DNA from: a virus
DNA length: 59,808 nt
Direction: 5' to 3' (one strand)
Virus record (IMG/VR): IMGVR_UViG_3300044638_005822
Location: 1-59,808 of that record
Below the pieces are notes generated by a model. It did not search any database. It was not told where the DNA came from and saw nothing but the letters and a program-made list of their open reading frames with translations. A program made the position numbers and the translations under genes. Shown here one piece after another: positions 43,522 to 51,153 of this stretch (the stretch's first letter is position 1; every line of letters begins with the position of its first letter).

Positions 43522-43592
43522 ATTCCCGATTCCCAACAGGGGGGCGACATCGGGATTCCCAAGGGGATGGAGTAAACTGGGACATCGGGAAT
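43522..43592. promoter_or_regulatory. Three ATTCCCGAT-type operator-like sites
   Basis: ATTCCCGAT (43522-43530), ATCGGGATT (43549-43557, inverted) and ATCGGGAAT (43584-43592, inverted). The first and third are perfect reverse complements. A CCAACAGG word is also duplicated (about 43533, 43598). They follow the stop of the wHTH gene and begin the long non-coding region, so they may be regulator binding sites. Confidence 0.5.
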
Positions 43593-44503
43593 CGCTCCCA
43601 ACAGGTTCAAACGCCCCTTGGCTCAAAGAAAATCCCTCGCGCGGATTCTTCCTCACTTTTTACGGTTCTTCCGTGGTCTGGTCGGTGGCTTCGCGGTTTG
43701 GTGTCTGAGCCGTACCAGCCAGCAATGTTCCACAGCGCGCGTACGGTACGCCTCACCAATGCCTCACCAGCCCACGTACGCCCCCGATACACCCAAATAC
43801 CGCCAAAGGGCACGCCACGAGGCTGCCATGAAGCGGTACGGCCATGTACGGGCACGGAGGGCAAGGCTGGCACGGTACGGCCTTGGAGCGGCCACGGAGA
43901 TGCGCAGCCTTGGAGCGGCAAAGGTAAAGCCGAAAAGTCGCCAGAAATTTTTTGGAGGCGGGGTAGCTTATAGAACGCCATTACGCATTCGCCCCCACCT
44001 CCCCACCCTCCTCCCCTTCATCCATGCCAGCCAGCGCGTGCAGGCCGTACCGCTGGCCCACGCTGCTGCATATGGTGGCCCTTGTTGAGACTGGACACCA
44101 CAAGAGCAGCGCGAGCGTGTTCCACGGCGTGCGGTACGGCGGCTTGAACCTGTTGAGGGGCTTAACATCCTACAACAGCCAGCATGTAAAATGGATGTTC
44201 CACAGCGGGACGGGACGGAGCGGATGATATGCGACCACGGCGACATTGACAGTGCCGGAGTGGACGAGCGCGGGATGTTCCACAGTTCCACGTGGAACGT
44301 TCCACAGTGCAAGCTAGATGTTCCACAGCATCCCATTTCTAGCTATCTTCCGTAGCTGGCGAGACTTGCGCAGGCAATGCGGCACCGTTTGCCGTGCCGG
44401 CTCATCGCGTGCGCGGGAGTGATGTTGTTCGGTGCCGTGCGGCGACGGTGTGGCCTGGTTGTCGGTGTGGCGTGCTTTGCCCGTGCTTTGCCCGTGTACG
44501 CGA
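43593..44503. other. Repeat-rich non-coding region, candidate origin or partition site
   Basis: About 900 bases with no convincing gene. Repeats: GTACGG/GTACGCC words at 43739-43880, CCTTGGAGCGGC twice (about 43880 and 43908), TTCCACAG exactly at 43728, 44198, 44278, 44300 and 44321 (plus TTCCACGG at 44120), a perfect palindrome at 44285-44298, a GGCAC-hairpin at 44380-44399 and a tandem CGTGCTTTGCC near 44470. An AT-richer patch lies near 44160-44200 (CAACAGCCAGCATGTAAAATGG). The ORF of 156 codons at 43618 is Arg-rich repeat translation and is not accepted. Confidence 0.6.
44285..44298. promoter_or_regulatory. parS-like perfect palindrome GTTCCACGTGGAAC
   Basis: A 14-bp perfect palindrome with CACGTG centre, matching the core of chromosomal parS sites (TGTTTCACGTGAAACA-type), flanked by half-sites TTCCACAG at 44278 and 44300. 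No ParB gene was seen in this window, so a host ParB or a phage repressor may bind. Could also be an iteron-like initiator site. Confidence 0.5.
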
Positions 44504-44536
44504 AAAACCCGGCGCGCGTGAGGCGTGCCGGGTTTT
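44504..44536 (-). terminator. Rho-independent terminator (bidirectional stem)
   Basis: AAAACCCGGC (44504-44513) pairs with GCCGGGTTTT (44527-44536); on the minus strand the stem is followed by a T-run from the AAAAA at 44503-44507. It lies 18 bases after the end of the small gene at 44554, ending the minus-strand operon from 46048. Confidence 0.75.
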
Positions 44537-44553
44537 GTGGGTGCGGGCGTGCG

Positions 44554-44775
44554 CTAAAGTCCTAGCTTTGCGAGCATATCAGGGGCTTCCCGGAGCAGGT
44601 ATTTGCGCGCGTGGTGGCGTTCCTCATCCGGTGACAGGCGGGCCGTGCGGTTGCGCCGGCGAGCGTTGCGGGCGTCGTATAGCTCGCACATCGTAGCCGG
44701 ATCGCGGTTGATGCGCACGGCGGCGACGGCTTGCCACACGCGGGCGTTTGAAGCGCGGAGAAGCGCGACGCTCAC
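44554..44775 (-). CDS. Small basic protein
   Basis: 73 residues from GTG 44775 (VSVALLRASNARVWQAVAAV), overlapping the upstream gene stop as GTGA. Arg-rich (ARNARRRNRTARLSPDEERHHARKYLL). Function unknown. It ends just before the terminator at 44504. Confidence 0.55.
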   Translation of the reverse strand: MSVALLRASNARVWQAVAAVRINRDPATMCELYDARNARRRNRTARLSPDEERHHARKYLLREAPDMLAKLGL

Positions 44776-45218
44776 TTGTCCCCCTTTCCGGCGAGGGCGG
44801 CGAACGTGCGGGCGTAGGTTTCCAGCGCTGGCCCGGTCAATCTGGCGAGCTGCAAGGCGGCATCTGCGAGCATTCCGCGCAACGCGGCGATCTCCGCGGC
44901 GGGATCGCCCATGCCGGCGCACGCGTTGACGCAGGCGACGATCCGGCGGGCGTTGCTGTCCATCTCATCTCCGGTCCGTTTCGTGATACGTCCGGCGTCC
45001 GCGACGAGGTAACCGTCCGCGGCGTGGATAAGGCGGCACCCGTGTTGTGGGAGGTCCGCGCTATGATGCCACGGCTCCGGCGTGTGCTGGCTCGCGGGCC
45101 GCTCCACGATAGCGATCGCGTCCCCGCGCTCTATCGCGGCGGTGACGTGATGGCGGAGACGCATCAGTGGGTGCCCTGCATCGCGGGCCGCGTTGGTCTG
45201 TGTTGTGGATGTATTCAC
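44772..45218 (-). CDS. Small phage protein with HTPEPW motif
   Basis: 148 residues. Contains QHTPEPWHHSADLPQHG, then DGYLVADAGRI and EMDSNARRIVACVNACAGMGDP. This HTPEPW ... NARRIVxCVNAC signature recurs in many small phage proteins of unknown role. It lies downstream of a promoter whose spacer overlaps a regulator site, so it is probably an early gene under the XRE-type regulator. Confidence 0.7.
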   Translation of the reverse strand: MNTSTTQTNAARDAGHPLMRLRHHVTAAIERGDAIAIVERPASQHTPEPWHHSADLPQHGCRLIHAADGYLVADAGRITKRTGDEMDSNARRIVACVNACAGMGDPAAEIAALRGMLADAALQLARLTGPALETYARTFAALAGKGDK

Positions 45219-45230
45219 GAGCGGAGATTG

Positions 45231-45274
45231 GCGGATTCCGCGAGTGTTGTCAACGTCTATTTCGCGGAAATCGC
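45231..45274 (-). promoter_or_regulatory. Promoter with overlapping GCGATTTCCGCGA operators
   Basis: Minus strand: TTGACA (45253-45248), a 17-base spacer, CAATCT (45230-45225). The spacer holds GCGGATTCCGCGAGT (45231-45245, plus strand sense). A second site TTTCGCGGAAATCGC lies at 45260-45274, just upstream of the -35. Both match sites at 46085-46271. Binding would block RNA polymerase for the gene at 44772-45218. Confidence 0.6.
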
Positions 45275-45305
45275 ATTTTCTTTTTGCTGTGTAGTCGCGG
45301 CGTGA

Positions 45306-45833
45306 CTACGCCACACGCCAGACTCGCACGCCGTCGCCCTCGCGCTGCGTCGCGGTTTTCCATTTTCGTGATCGCCCCCACGACATAAACGCGCTTGCTT
45401 TGGCTCGGTCGGCGAGGAGTGTTGAATCACCCGGAAGCATGCCGTGCAGTTCATCGTACCAACGCGCGCGTCTCGGCTTTGGTGTGCGTGTGGCAATGTT
45501 TGCAGCCCGCAAGTTAAATCCGATTTCTGGATCGGTCGCGCGCAGTTCATTGATCCAATGTTGCTCGCGCTCAATGAGAACGACGGGCGCGCATCGTTCG
45601 AGAATCTCTATGGCAAAATTGATCTTGCCGGCGGCTCTGATTGCCTTGGCGATCATGGATGTATCAGAGGCCGCGCCGTGATCGCCGTATCGGCGAGCGA
45701 TGTCTTTTGATGCTCCAACGTAAATCTTGCCGGTTGCTTGGCAGCGCAGTTTATACACTCCACACACGCCGCTCAAAGGGTTGCGCGTCCGCACCGTCGG
45801 TCCCGTGGGGAGTGGAATATCGTGCGAGATCAT
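45306..45833 (-). CDS. GIY-YIG nuclease
   Basis: 175 residues from ATG 45833 (MISHDIPLPTGPTVRTRNPL). The nuclease domain has GVCGVYKLRCQATGKIYVGASKDIARRYGDH (GIY-YIG catalytic strand with the Arg/Tyr pair), SMIAKAIRAAGKINFAIEILERC and EREQHWINELRATDPEIGFNLR. The C-terminal region (about 110-175) is basic and may bind DNA. It overlaps the regulator gene by 4 bp and is likely co-regulated with it. Homing endonuclease or small defence/repair nuclease are both possible. Confidence 0.75.
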   Translation of the reverse strand: MISHDIPLPTGPTVRTRNPLSGVCGVYKLRCQATGKIYVGASKDIARRYGDHGAASDTSMIAKAIRAAGKINFAIEILERCAPVVLIEREQHWINELRATDPEIGFNLRAANIATRTPKPRRARWYDELHGMLPGDSTLLADRAKASAFMSWGRSRKWKTATQREGDGVRVWRVA

Positions 45834-46048
45834 TTGGACGATTTCCGTTTTTTGAGCCGCGCGAGAATGCCCTCCTCGGTAACAGGCCACTGGCGGCGCT
45901 TGCTGGCAGCGCGCTCTATGTCCCAATAGCAGCGCGGCGGAATATCGAGGACGGCGGCGCACTCGGCCTGGGTCAAGCCAAGGCGTTTACGCTCGGCGAT
46001 GAGTTGATCGGTGAATGTGACGGGTTGTGGCGGTTGTTCTGTAATCAT
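45830..46048 (-). CDS. XRE-type HTH regulator (CI/Cro-like)
   Basis: 72 residues from ATG 46048 (MITEQPPQPVTFTDQLIAER). The HTH is KRLGLTQAECAAVLDIPPRCYWDIERAAS (about 25-53), a clear LTQAECAAVL XRE-family core, and a basic tail ends in KKRKSSK. No C-terminal dimerisation or peptidase domain, so Cro-like in size. Six operator-like sites sit between this gene and the plus-strand block and two more near 45240, so autoregulation and control of the neighbouring promoters are likely. Confidence 0.7.
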   Translation of the reverse strand: MITEQPPQPVTFTDQLIAERKRLGLTQAECAAVLDIPPRCYWDIERAASKRRQWPVTEEGILARLKKRKSSK

Positions 46049-46084
46049 GCCAGTGACGCTACATGCCCCGTCTTTTTCGTGCAA

Positions 46085-46271
46085 GCGGATTCCGCAAATT
46101 GCAAAAAGCGATTTCCGCGAACATTGGCACGGACTTTGCTTGGCGACTTCCGCCGACTTTCTGCCATAGGTAAAACGCGGATTCCGCGCATTGCTGGCAC
46201 GGGCTTTGCTTGCGAGCCTCTGAAATTATTTGCGATTTCCGCGAAATAGTAGTTGCGCGATTTCCGCGAGT
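46085..46271. promoter_or_regulatory. Six-site operator array, consensus GCGATTTCCGCGA
   Basis: Sites at 46085-46099 (GCGGATTCCGCAAAT), 46108-46122, 46143-46157, 46177-46191, 46232-46246 and 46257-46271, spaced 23-55 bases. The core is close to palindromic (ATTTCCGCGAAAT). They occupy the divergent promoter region between the HTH gene and the plus-strand early block. They probably bind the HTH regulator and control both directions. Confidence 0.65.
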
Positions 46272-46330
46272 GATTATTCTCCGCCTCGTTCAGCAGTGCA
46301 TCCCGCACGGCTGGCGTAACTCCGAAAACT

Positions 46331-46346
46331 CCAACTCATCCCGACA
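46331..46346 (+). promoter_or_regulatory. CCCGACA leader, first copy
   Basis: CCAACTCATCCCGACA directly before the ATG at 46347. The same word is repeated at 46813-46827 before the next gene. No purine-rich Shine-Dalgarno site is present. Confidence 0.6.
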
Positions 46347-46808
46347 ATGAAAAAGACACTAACACCAGAACAGACAGCAAAGCGCGACGCACGCCGCGCA
46401 GCATTCCAGGCGCTCGCAAAGCGTATCGCAGCCATGACACCGACGGCGCGCGAAGCACTCGCGGCGCAATCCCCCATCGTCAACGTTGAGGGCCGGATGC
46501 TCTCCGCATTCAATCAGTGCATGATCGCGATGCAGATTCCATCCGCGACGGTCGTTGGCGGTTTCCGGCAATGGCTCAAAGCGGGCCGCGCGGTGATGAA
46601 AGGACAGCACGGCGCTTCCATCTGGGTGCCATGCGGCGCGAAGACGACGGACGCAAGCGGGGAACAGTCCACCGAGAAAACGTTCTTCACGTCCGGGACC
46701 GTCTTTGATGTTTCGCAGACCGAGGCGATCGAGGACGCGAACGAGGACAGCGCGCCCGGCACTTGGGCCGACGTGATCGAAACCAACGCAGCACTCCAGC
46801 CCGCTTAA
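46347..46808 (+). CDS. ArdC/DUF1738-like antirestriction-type protein (N-domain only)
   Basis: 153 residues. SAFNQCMIAMQIPSATVVGG then FRQWLKAGRAVMKGQHGASIWVPC then FFTSGTVFDVSQTEAIED resembles the N-terminal ssDNA-binding domain of ArdC-type antirestriction proteins. The C-terminal metalloprotease-like domain usually found in ArdC is absent. First gene of the plus-strand early block, next to the operator array. Role in protecting incoming DNA is inferred. Confidence 0.6.
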   Translation: MKKTLTPEQTAKRDARRAAFQALAKRIAAMTPTAREALAAQSPIVNVEGRMLSAFNQCMIAMQIPSATVVGGFRQWLKAGRAVMKGQHGASIWVPCGAKTTDASGEQSTEKTFFTSGTVFDVSQTEAIEDANEDSAPGTWADVIETNAALQPA

Positions 46809-46827
46809 TTTCCAACTCATCCCGACA

Positions 46828-47166
46828 ATGAAAAACACGATCAACCCCACCGCCCTTTATTGGGCATCATTCAACCGCTTCGAGTTGCGTATCTCCGGCG
46901 AATGCGTCATGGAATGCTCGCACTCCGGCCCTTGCGACGGCGACGTTGCGCGCCACGCCCCTAAGGTCCGCGCGCAAATGGAGGCCGACAACTTCACGAA
47001 TCGCCCCACGCCGGACAGCATCCGCGCGGAGCTGAAAGAATATGGCGCATGGGACGCGGAGGAACTGGCGGACGACGATCAGAATTGGCTCCGGCTTGTC
47101 TGGATCGCCGCTGGCAACGTCGCGGATGAGAAAAGCCCAGATTGCACGGCTCCCGTGCCCGCCTAG
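46828..47166 (+). CDS. Small protein of unknown function
   Basis: 112 residues, CCCGACA leader. MKNTINPTALYWASFNRFEL, a Cys/His region (ECVMECSHSGPCDGDV) and an acidic middle (AWDAEELADDDQNWLRLVW). It has the size and composition of early phage proteins that are often small host-takeover factors, but nothing specific is known. Confidence 0.55.
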   Translation: MKNTINPTALYWASFNRFELRISGECVMECSHSGPCDGDVARHAPKVRAQMEADNFTNRPTPDSIRAELKEYGAWDAEELADDDQNWLRLVWIAAGNVADEKSPDCTAPVPA

Positions 47167-47177
47167 CCCGTTCCCGT

Positions 47178-47205
47178 CGCTCTCCGGCATCTGTGCCGGG
47201 GAGCG
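47178..47205 (+). other. Strong intercistronic hairpin
   Basis: A 12-bp stem with one G-T wobble, CGCTCTCCGGCA (47178-47189) with TGCCGGGGAGCG (47194-47205), loop TCTG. No T-tract, so more likely an mRNA processing or stability element than a terminator. Confidence 0.6.
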
Positions 47206-47271
47206 AGGGGAGCGAGCCAATTCCGGCAGACTCCACAAACCAAAAAACACACAGCCGCACGGCACACTAAA

Positions 47272-47727
47272 ATGAAAACACTGAACCGCAAAGACAACAA
47301 ATCCACCCGCACGATCCGCTTTTTCGACCGCATGTCGAATCTCGGATTCACCCGCGCCGAGGCGGACACGCTCCGGCTCGCACAGTTGACACTCCACCGC
47401 TGGGCGGAACTGGAGTGCGGAGACGGCAACGATCACGCCTCTTGGGCCATCGAACGCGATGAGGAAACCGGCAAGCCCTACATGGTGACATATCCGCACA
47501 ACGGCGCATCCCGCCGGCATCGCATCGCAGATCGGGAAGCGGGCGCGCTCAAACGGATCGCCGCGGTCCTTGCGGAGCATGGCACCCTCTGGAGCTATCA
47601 CCAGACCGATCCCCGCGGATGCGCGCTCTATGTGGGCCGCGTCGCGGATCTCATCGAGCACGGCACCGGCAAGCAGATGGACATTGCATCGTGCTACAAT
47701 CGCGGGATCGCCGTTGTCGTCGGCTAA
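47272..47727 (+). CDS. Small protein of unknown function
   Basis: 151 residues. Basic N-terminus (MKTLNRKDNKSTRTIRFFDR), helix (TRAEADTLRLAQLTLHRWAELE), then beta segments ending in LWSYHQTDPRGCALYVGR and YNRGIAVVVG. The SYHQTDPRGCALYVG segment has a compact, conserved look. The leader is CACACTAAAATG. Role unknown. Confidence 0.6.
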   Translation: MKTLNRKDNKSTRTIRFFDRMSNLGFTRAEADTLRLAQLTLHRWAELECGDGNDHASWAIERDEETGKPYMVTYPHNGASRRHRIADREAGALKRIAAVLAEHGTLWSYHQTDPRGCALYVGRVADLIEHGTGKQMDIASCYNRGIAVVVG

Positions 47728-47745
47728 CTTTCACCACTCCACACG

Positions 47746-47997
47746 ATGAAAAATACACCGAACGCACAGCTTATCGCGGAACTTGATCCCGACGAATATG
47801 ACACCGAGGCCGCGAAGATTGACGACCGCAACGGCAACTTTTCGCCGGATCGGGTGAGCGACTACCTGCAAACGAACATCGTCCTTGAGAGCCTAGCCAA
47901 TGGGCAATTCACGCAAGCGAAAGCACAGTGTGAAGAATACGGGTTACACTATCCAAAAATGCGCCGCGCCGCAGGACTTGACCCGTTCCCTGGCTAA
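47746..47997 (+). CDS. Small protein of unknown function
   Basis: 83 residues, MKNTPNAQLIAELDPDEYDT then VSDYLQTNIVLESLANGQFTQAKAQCEEYGL. Leader CACTCCACACGATG. No function evident. Confidence 0.5.
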   Translation: MKNTPNAQLIAELDPDEYDTEAAKIDDRNGNFSPDRVSDYLQTNIVLESLANGQFTQAKAQCEEYGLHYPKMRRAAGLDPFPG

Positions 47998-48003
47998 CCG
48001 ACC

Positions 48004-48047
48004 CCGCACAACCCGCCCCTTGCACATCGCATGGGGCGGACGTGCGG
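48004..48047 (+). other. Two-part hairpin in the leader of the next gene
   Basis: Stems CCGCAC (48004-48009)/GTGCGG (48042-48047) and CCGCCCC (48013-48019)/GGGGCGG (48033-48039) separated by short internal loops. No T-tract. Confidence 0.6.
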
Positions 48048-48072
48048 AGCCGATTCCCGGCACCGCTGAACC

Positions 48073-48092
48073 AAACAACCCGACAAGATACC
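48073..48092 (+). promoter_or_regulatory. CCCGACA leader
   Basis: AAACAACCCGACAAGATACC directly before ATG 48093. Confidence 0.6.
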
Positions 48093-49043
48093 ATGAAAAC
48101 ACAGACGAAAATCGACGACCTAAAAAAACACATCGCCGCCGAGTCCGCACGTCACAGGGCGGACGGCGATCTTCACGTCCTCACGGCGGCCCTTCCATCG
48201 CAGGGGGCGGAATGCTGCCACGCATTGCTCGACCGCTACATGACGAGCAACAACGCAGCCACCGACGCAGCCGCCCCGCTCGCCAAGCTGCCAACGTCTC
48301 GCCGGGAACTCGCCGCCAGCACCGCAAAGGCCGCGCTTGAAATCGGACGCAGGGCCGCATTACAGGGCGAGTCTTACAGCGGAAAAACAGACTACCGGGC
48401 AACGTGGGGCGATTCCGCGAACCCCTCCGCGGGCACCTACACCGACAAGGGCGATCAGTATTCTCGGGGATGCACCTACCGGAAGATCGACGCGGATCAC
48501 GTCGTACGCCTCTCGCCGGAGTGGTCGCCGCTCCTCGTCGAGCGCGAGGAGTTGCGCACGCTCTCCGAGCGCGAGGGCTTGTCGCTGATCGGCATTCACG
48601 AAGACGGGCGATGCACATGGGTGAAGCGCAAAGGGAAAACCATCACTTCCGAGGTTGGATGGATCGCCTTTTTTGGCTCAATCTGCTACCACTCCACGAT
48701 CTCACAATCGGATGCCGGCAAGGGGCTCGCCCGCAAGCTCGACGCCGCTCGACGCGAGTGGAGTGGCGAACAGATCCGCCAACTGGACCGCGTGAAATCG
48801 GCAAAAGAGGAACGCCGCGCACGGCTCGTCGCCCGGCTTTGCGGTTCCGTCGTCGCCACGGTCGCCGACGCCCGCGCACTGGGCTTTTGCCCGCCGGGGA
48901 TCGAGCAATTCCAAGCACAGCACGGGATCGGCTCATCCGCGCCGCTCCCGTCACTCATCCGCACGGGCAACCCCTCCGCAATCCGGCTCGCGCTCGCCAT
49001 CGCGCGCCGAGTGAACCGGCACCCCGAAGCGGTCGCCGCGTAG
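48093..49043 (+). CDS. 316-residue protein of unknown function
   Basis: Starts MKTQTKIDDLKKHIAAESAR; contains TYTDKGDQYSRGCTYRKIDADHVVRLS, EDGRCTWVKRKGKTITSEVGWIAFFG and VKSAKEERRARLVARLCGSVV. Mixed alpha/beta with a basic middle; no catalytic motif recognised. It is the largest gene of the early block. Its DNA contains one copy of a 13-base word (CACGTCACAGGGC, 48148) shared with three later sites. Confidence 0.6.
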   Translation: MKTQTKIDDLKKHIAAESARHRADGDLHVLTAALPSQGAECCHALLDRYMTSNNAATDAAAPLAKLPTSRRELAASTAKAALEIGRRAALQGESYSGKTDYRATWGDSANPSAGTYTDKGDQYSRGCTYRKIDADHVVRLSPEWSPLLVEREELRTLSEREGLSLIGIHEDGRCTWVKRKGKTITSEVGWIAFFGSICYHSTISQSDAGKGLARKLDAARREWSGEQIRQLDRVKSAKEERRARLVARLCGSVVATVADARALGFCPPGIEQFQAQHGIGSSAPLPSLIRTGNPSAIRLALAIARRVNRHPEAVAA

Positions 49044-49070
49044 TCTCGACAACCCACAAAGCAAAAAACC

Positions 49071-49283
49071 ATGAAAACAGTCAAAATAACATTCGCCGAC
49101 GGAACCTCAGACATCGTATGCAACGCCAGCGTCGCACAGGATCGGATCGCAGCCCGCTACGGAGTCGAGACGCACACCCTTGTCTCCGACGACAGCGGGG
49201 ATCGAGAATTGATCTGGCTCGATGAGGAAGGCGCCGAAAACGACGACGGCGCGCAGGCCGTCGCCGAAATCCGCCCCGCGTAG
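49071..49283 (+). CDS. Small protein of unknown function
   Basis: 70 residues, MKTVKITFADGTSDIVCNAS then DSGDRELIWLDEEGAEND. Acidic C-terminus. Leader ends in CAAAAAACC. Confidence 0.5.
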   Translation: MKTVKITFADGTSDIVCNASVAQDRIAARYGVETHTLVSDDSGDRELIWLDEEGAENDDGAQAVAEIRPA

Positions 49284-49293
49284 TCGCGCCACA

Positions 49294-49320
49294 GCGCGCC
49301 CGGAATGCCACCGGACGCGC
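49294..49320 (+). other. Intercistronic hairpin
   Basis: GCGCG-C-CCGG (49294-49303) pairs with CCGG-A-CGCGC (49311-49320), loop AATGCCA, one mismatch. Confidence 0.5.
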
Positions 49321-49336
49321 AAGGCGCAATTCCGCG

Positions 49337-49353
49337 CAACAACCCGACAAACC
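49337..49353 (+). promoter_or_regulatory. CAACCCGACAAACC leader
   Basis: Copy directly before ATG 49354. Further copies at 49584-49600 (before 49601), 49801-49817 (before 49818) and 51208-51222 (before 51223). The leader replaces a Shine-Dalgarno site in this block. Confidence 0.65.
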
Positions 49354-49563
49354 ATGAACACATACACGATGCACAACCTCACGACCGGAAAAACCGTCAA
49401 GAAAAACCAGAAGACCGAACCGAAGCTGGCGGGCTTCATCTGCGTATCTCGCGAAAGAGTCACACCCGAAACCAATAGCCGCGGAGATCGGCTATTCCGC
49501 GACGCAAACAACCGCCCGTATTACGCAGCGGCGAACGCCGACGGATCGCACTACCAGCCGTGA
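49354..49563 (+). CDS. Small basic protein
   Basis: 69 residues, MNTYTMHNLTTGKTVKKNQK then GFICVSRERVTPET and RDANNRPYYAAANADGSHYQ. No function assigned. Confidence 0.5.
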   Translation: MNTYTMHNLTTGKTVKKNQKTEPKLAGFICVSRERVTPETNSRGDRLFRDANNRPYYAAANADGSHYQP

Positions 49564-49600
49564 TCAAGACCGCACACTCAATCCAACAACCCGACAACCC

Positions 49601-49789
49601 ATGAAATCACACGACCTGAACTCACTCACGCTCGCCACGGCATCCGCGCGCGGCATCACCTTCGCCGAAGCGCGCCGCGAACTGTCCCGCCGGGGCGCAT
49701 TCGTGCGCCAAACGAACCGCCGCCGCCGCGAGATCGACAGAATCCGCGCCGAGCAAGCCCGCGCAACGGCGGACAGGATCAGCCCCTAG
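49601..49789 (+). CDS. Small basic protein
   Basis: 62 residues, MKSHDLNSLTLATASARGIT then RRELSRRGAFVRQTNRRRRE. Arg-rich and possibly nucleic-acid-binding. Leader CAACAACCCGACAACCC. Confidence 0.5.
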   Translation: MKSHDLNSLTLATASARGITFAEARRELSRRGAFVRQTNRRRREIDRIRAEQARATADRISP

Positions 49790-49817
49790 CACAGCAACCC
49801 AAACAACCCGACAAACC

Positions 49818-50261
49818 ATGAAAAACATCACACTTATCACCGCCAAAAACGGCCTTTCGTTCGAGCTTGTCCCCAAGCCCGTCCGCAACGCCGATCTCGG
49901 TCCTCAAATTGTCGTCCACGACGGCGATTTTCGCGTTGCCTCTTACTGCCTCTCCACCTTTCGCGAGAACGTCGCGAAAAAGCAGGGCGTGTGCATCACG
50001 GCTGGCAAATTCGTGAAATATCGAGCCATCGAGTCCGACACGCTCGCCGAGTTGGTCGCGGAAGCTGACGCCCTGCTTTCCGGTACACCGCCGCCGCCCA
50101 CGTCACAGGGCGCGCCGGAACTGCTCGCCGCGCTGGAGCGACTGGCAAACGCCGTCGATGCCAGTTGCCGGGCCATCACCACCGCAGCACTTATCGAGCT
50201 AGACGACGCGACGATCAACGCCCGCGCCGCCATTTCCAAAGCGACGGGGGGTGCGAAGTGA
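49818..50261 (+). CDS. Protein of unknown function
   Basis: 147 residues, MKNITLITAKNGLSFELVPK then VASYCLSTFRENVAKKQGV; the C-terminus is Ala-rich and helical. The stop overlaps the GTG of the next gene. Carries one copy of the CACGTCACAGGGC word at 50099. Confidence 0.5.
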   Translation: MKNITLITAKNGLSFELVPKPVRNADLGPQIVVHDGDFRVASYCLSTFRENVAKKQGVCITAGKFVKYRAIESDTLAELVAEADALLSGTPPPPTSQGAPELLAALERLANAVDASCRAITTAALIELDDATINARAAISKATGGAK

Positions 50262-50452
50262 GCGCCGCAACCGCAAAGCCCCGCGAGCCAATGATCCCCT
50301 ATTGCACTTCCGATATGGAATGGGAAGCCTGCAAGCGTCTCGCCGCTGAATTATGGGCATCGGGCCGGTACAGCGCCGTTACGACCCGCCGCCGCGAGCC
50401 TGAAGGCACTAAGCAATTCGGCAGAATCTACGTGCGGAGGGTGCAGCCATGA
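50258..50452 (+). CDS. Small protein of unknown function
   Basis: 64 residues from GTG 50258 (VSAATAKPREPMIPYCTSDM). The C-terminus is basic (TTRRREPEGTKQFGRIYVRR). Coupled to both neighbours by overlaps. Confidence 0.5.
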   Translation: MSAATAKPREPMIPYCTSDMEWEACKRLAAELWASGRYSAVTTRRREPEGTKQFGRIYVRRVQP

Positions 50453-51147
50453 AGCCCGCCACGACGAAAGCGCACATCCTACGCGCAAAGCTGGCCGAAC
50501 TAGTCGCCCGCGGAGTGGACGGCGAGAGAGACAGCGCCGCCCGCAAGCTCGCGAGGCTGGAGGCCGCGTTCGACTTCACCGCGCCGAACCCGGACGGGGG
50601 CGATCTGTTCGTGAACACGCCCGGAGCATCGAGCGTGCGCCGCGGACAGTACGCGAGGCCGCTGGACGAGGTGTTCCACGACGGGGAGATCGCCGTGTTC
50701 GTGAAATTCGCCATCCTCGCAGCGTACAAAGTGGACGGCACGATCCGCGACAATCGGGACGGCACATTCACAGTGTCCGTCGAGGCGGAGATCGCGAGCA
50801 TGAAGACCCTCAACTTCATAGGGAAGACGCTCCACGACGCCTTCCGCGCCTTGCTCGCCGCATTCCTCAAGTTACCGGGCGCATCCGAGCGGGATTCCCG
50901 GATGTTCATCCGCGCCGTGTACGACGGTGCCTTGAACGACGAGAAGAAACCCGGCGAGAAGTTGCCGGAGCGGTCGCCGACGAAAACAGCCAAGGGGCGG
51001 AAACGCTCGCTTGTGAACGCGCCGGCACTTGCGCTCCACCCTTACACAATAGGACTTGAAATGGGTCGCCGCGTGCGCCTGTGCGTTCCCGTCGAGTCCA
51101 TCACTGGCGAACTGGCGGAGGCCGAGCGGATCGCGCGGCTAAACTAG
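50449..51147 (+). CDS. Possible DUF2786-like protein
   Basis: 232 residues. The N-terminus (ILRAKLAELVARGVDGERDSAARKLARLE) resembles the DUF2786 start, where helices precede a zinc or metal site. The rest includes DGTIRDNRDGTFTVSVEAEIASMKTLNFIGKTLHDAFRALL and TIGLEMGRRVRLCVPVESIT. Family match is weak. Function unknown. Confidence 0.45.
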   Translation: MKPATTKAHILRAKLAELVARGVDGERDSAARKLARLEAAFDFTAPNPDGGDLFVNTPGASSVRRGQYARPLDEVFHDGEIAVFVKFAILAAYKVDGTIRDNRDGTFTVSVEAEIASMKTLNFIGKTLHDAFRALLAAFLKLPGASERDSRMFIRAVYDGALNDEKKPGEKLPERSPTKTAKGRKRSLVNAPALALHPYTIGLEMGRRVRLCVPVESITGELAEAERIARLN

Positions 51148-51153
51148 GACGAA

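Noticed and set aside
43618-44088. 156-codon plus-strand ORF in the non-coding region
   Set aside because: Arg/Ala-rich translation of the GTACGG/GGCAC repeats, no leader, no domain pattern.
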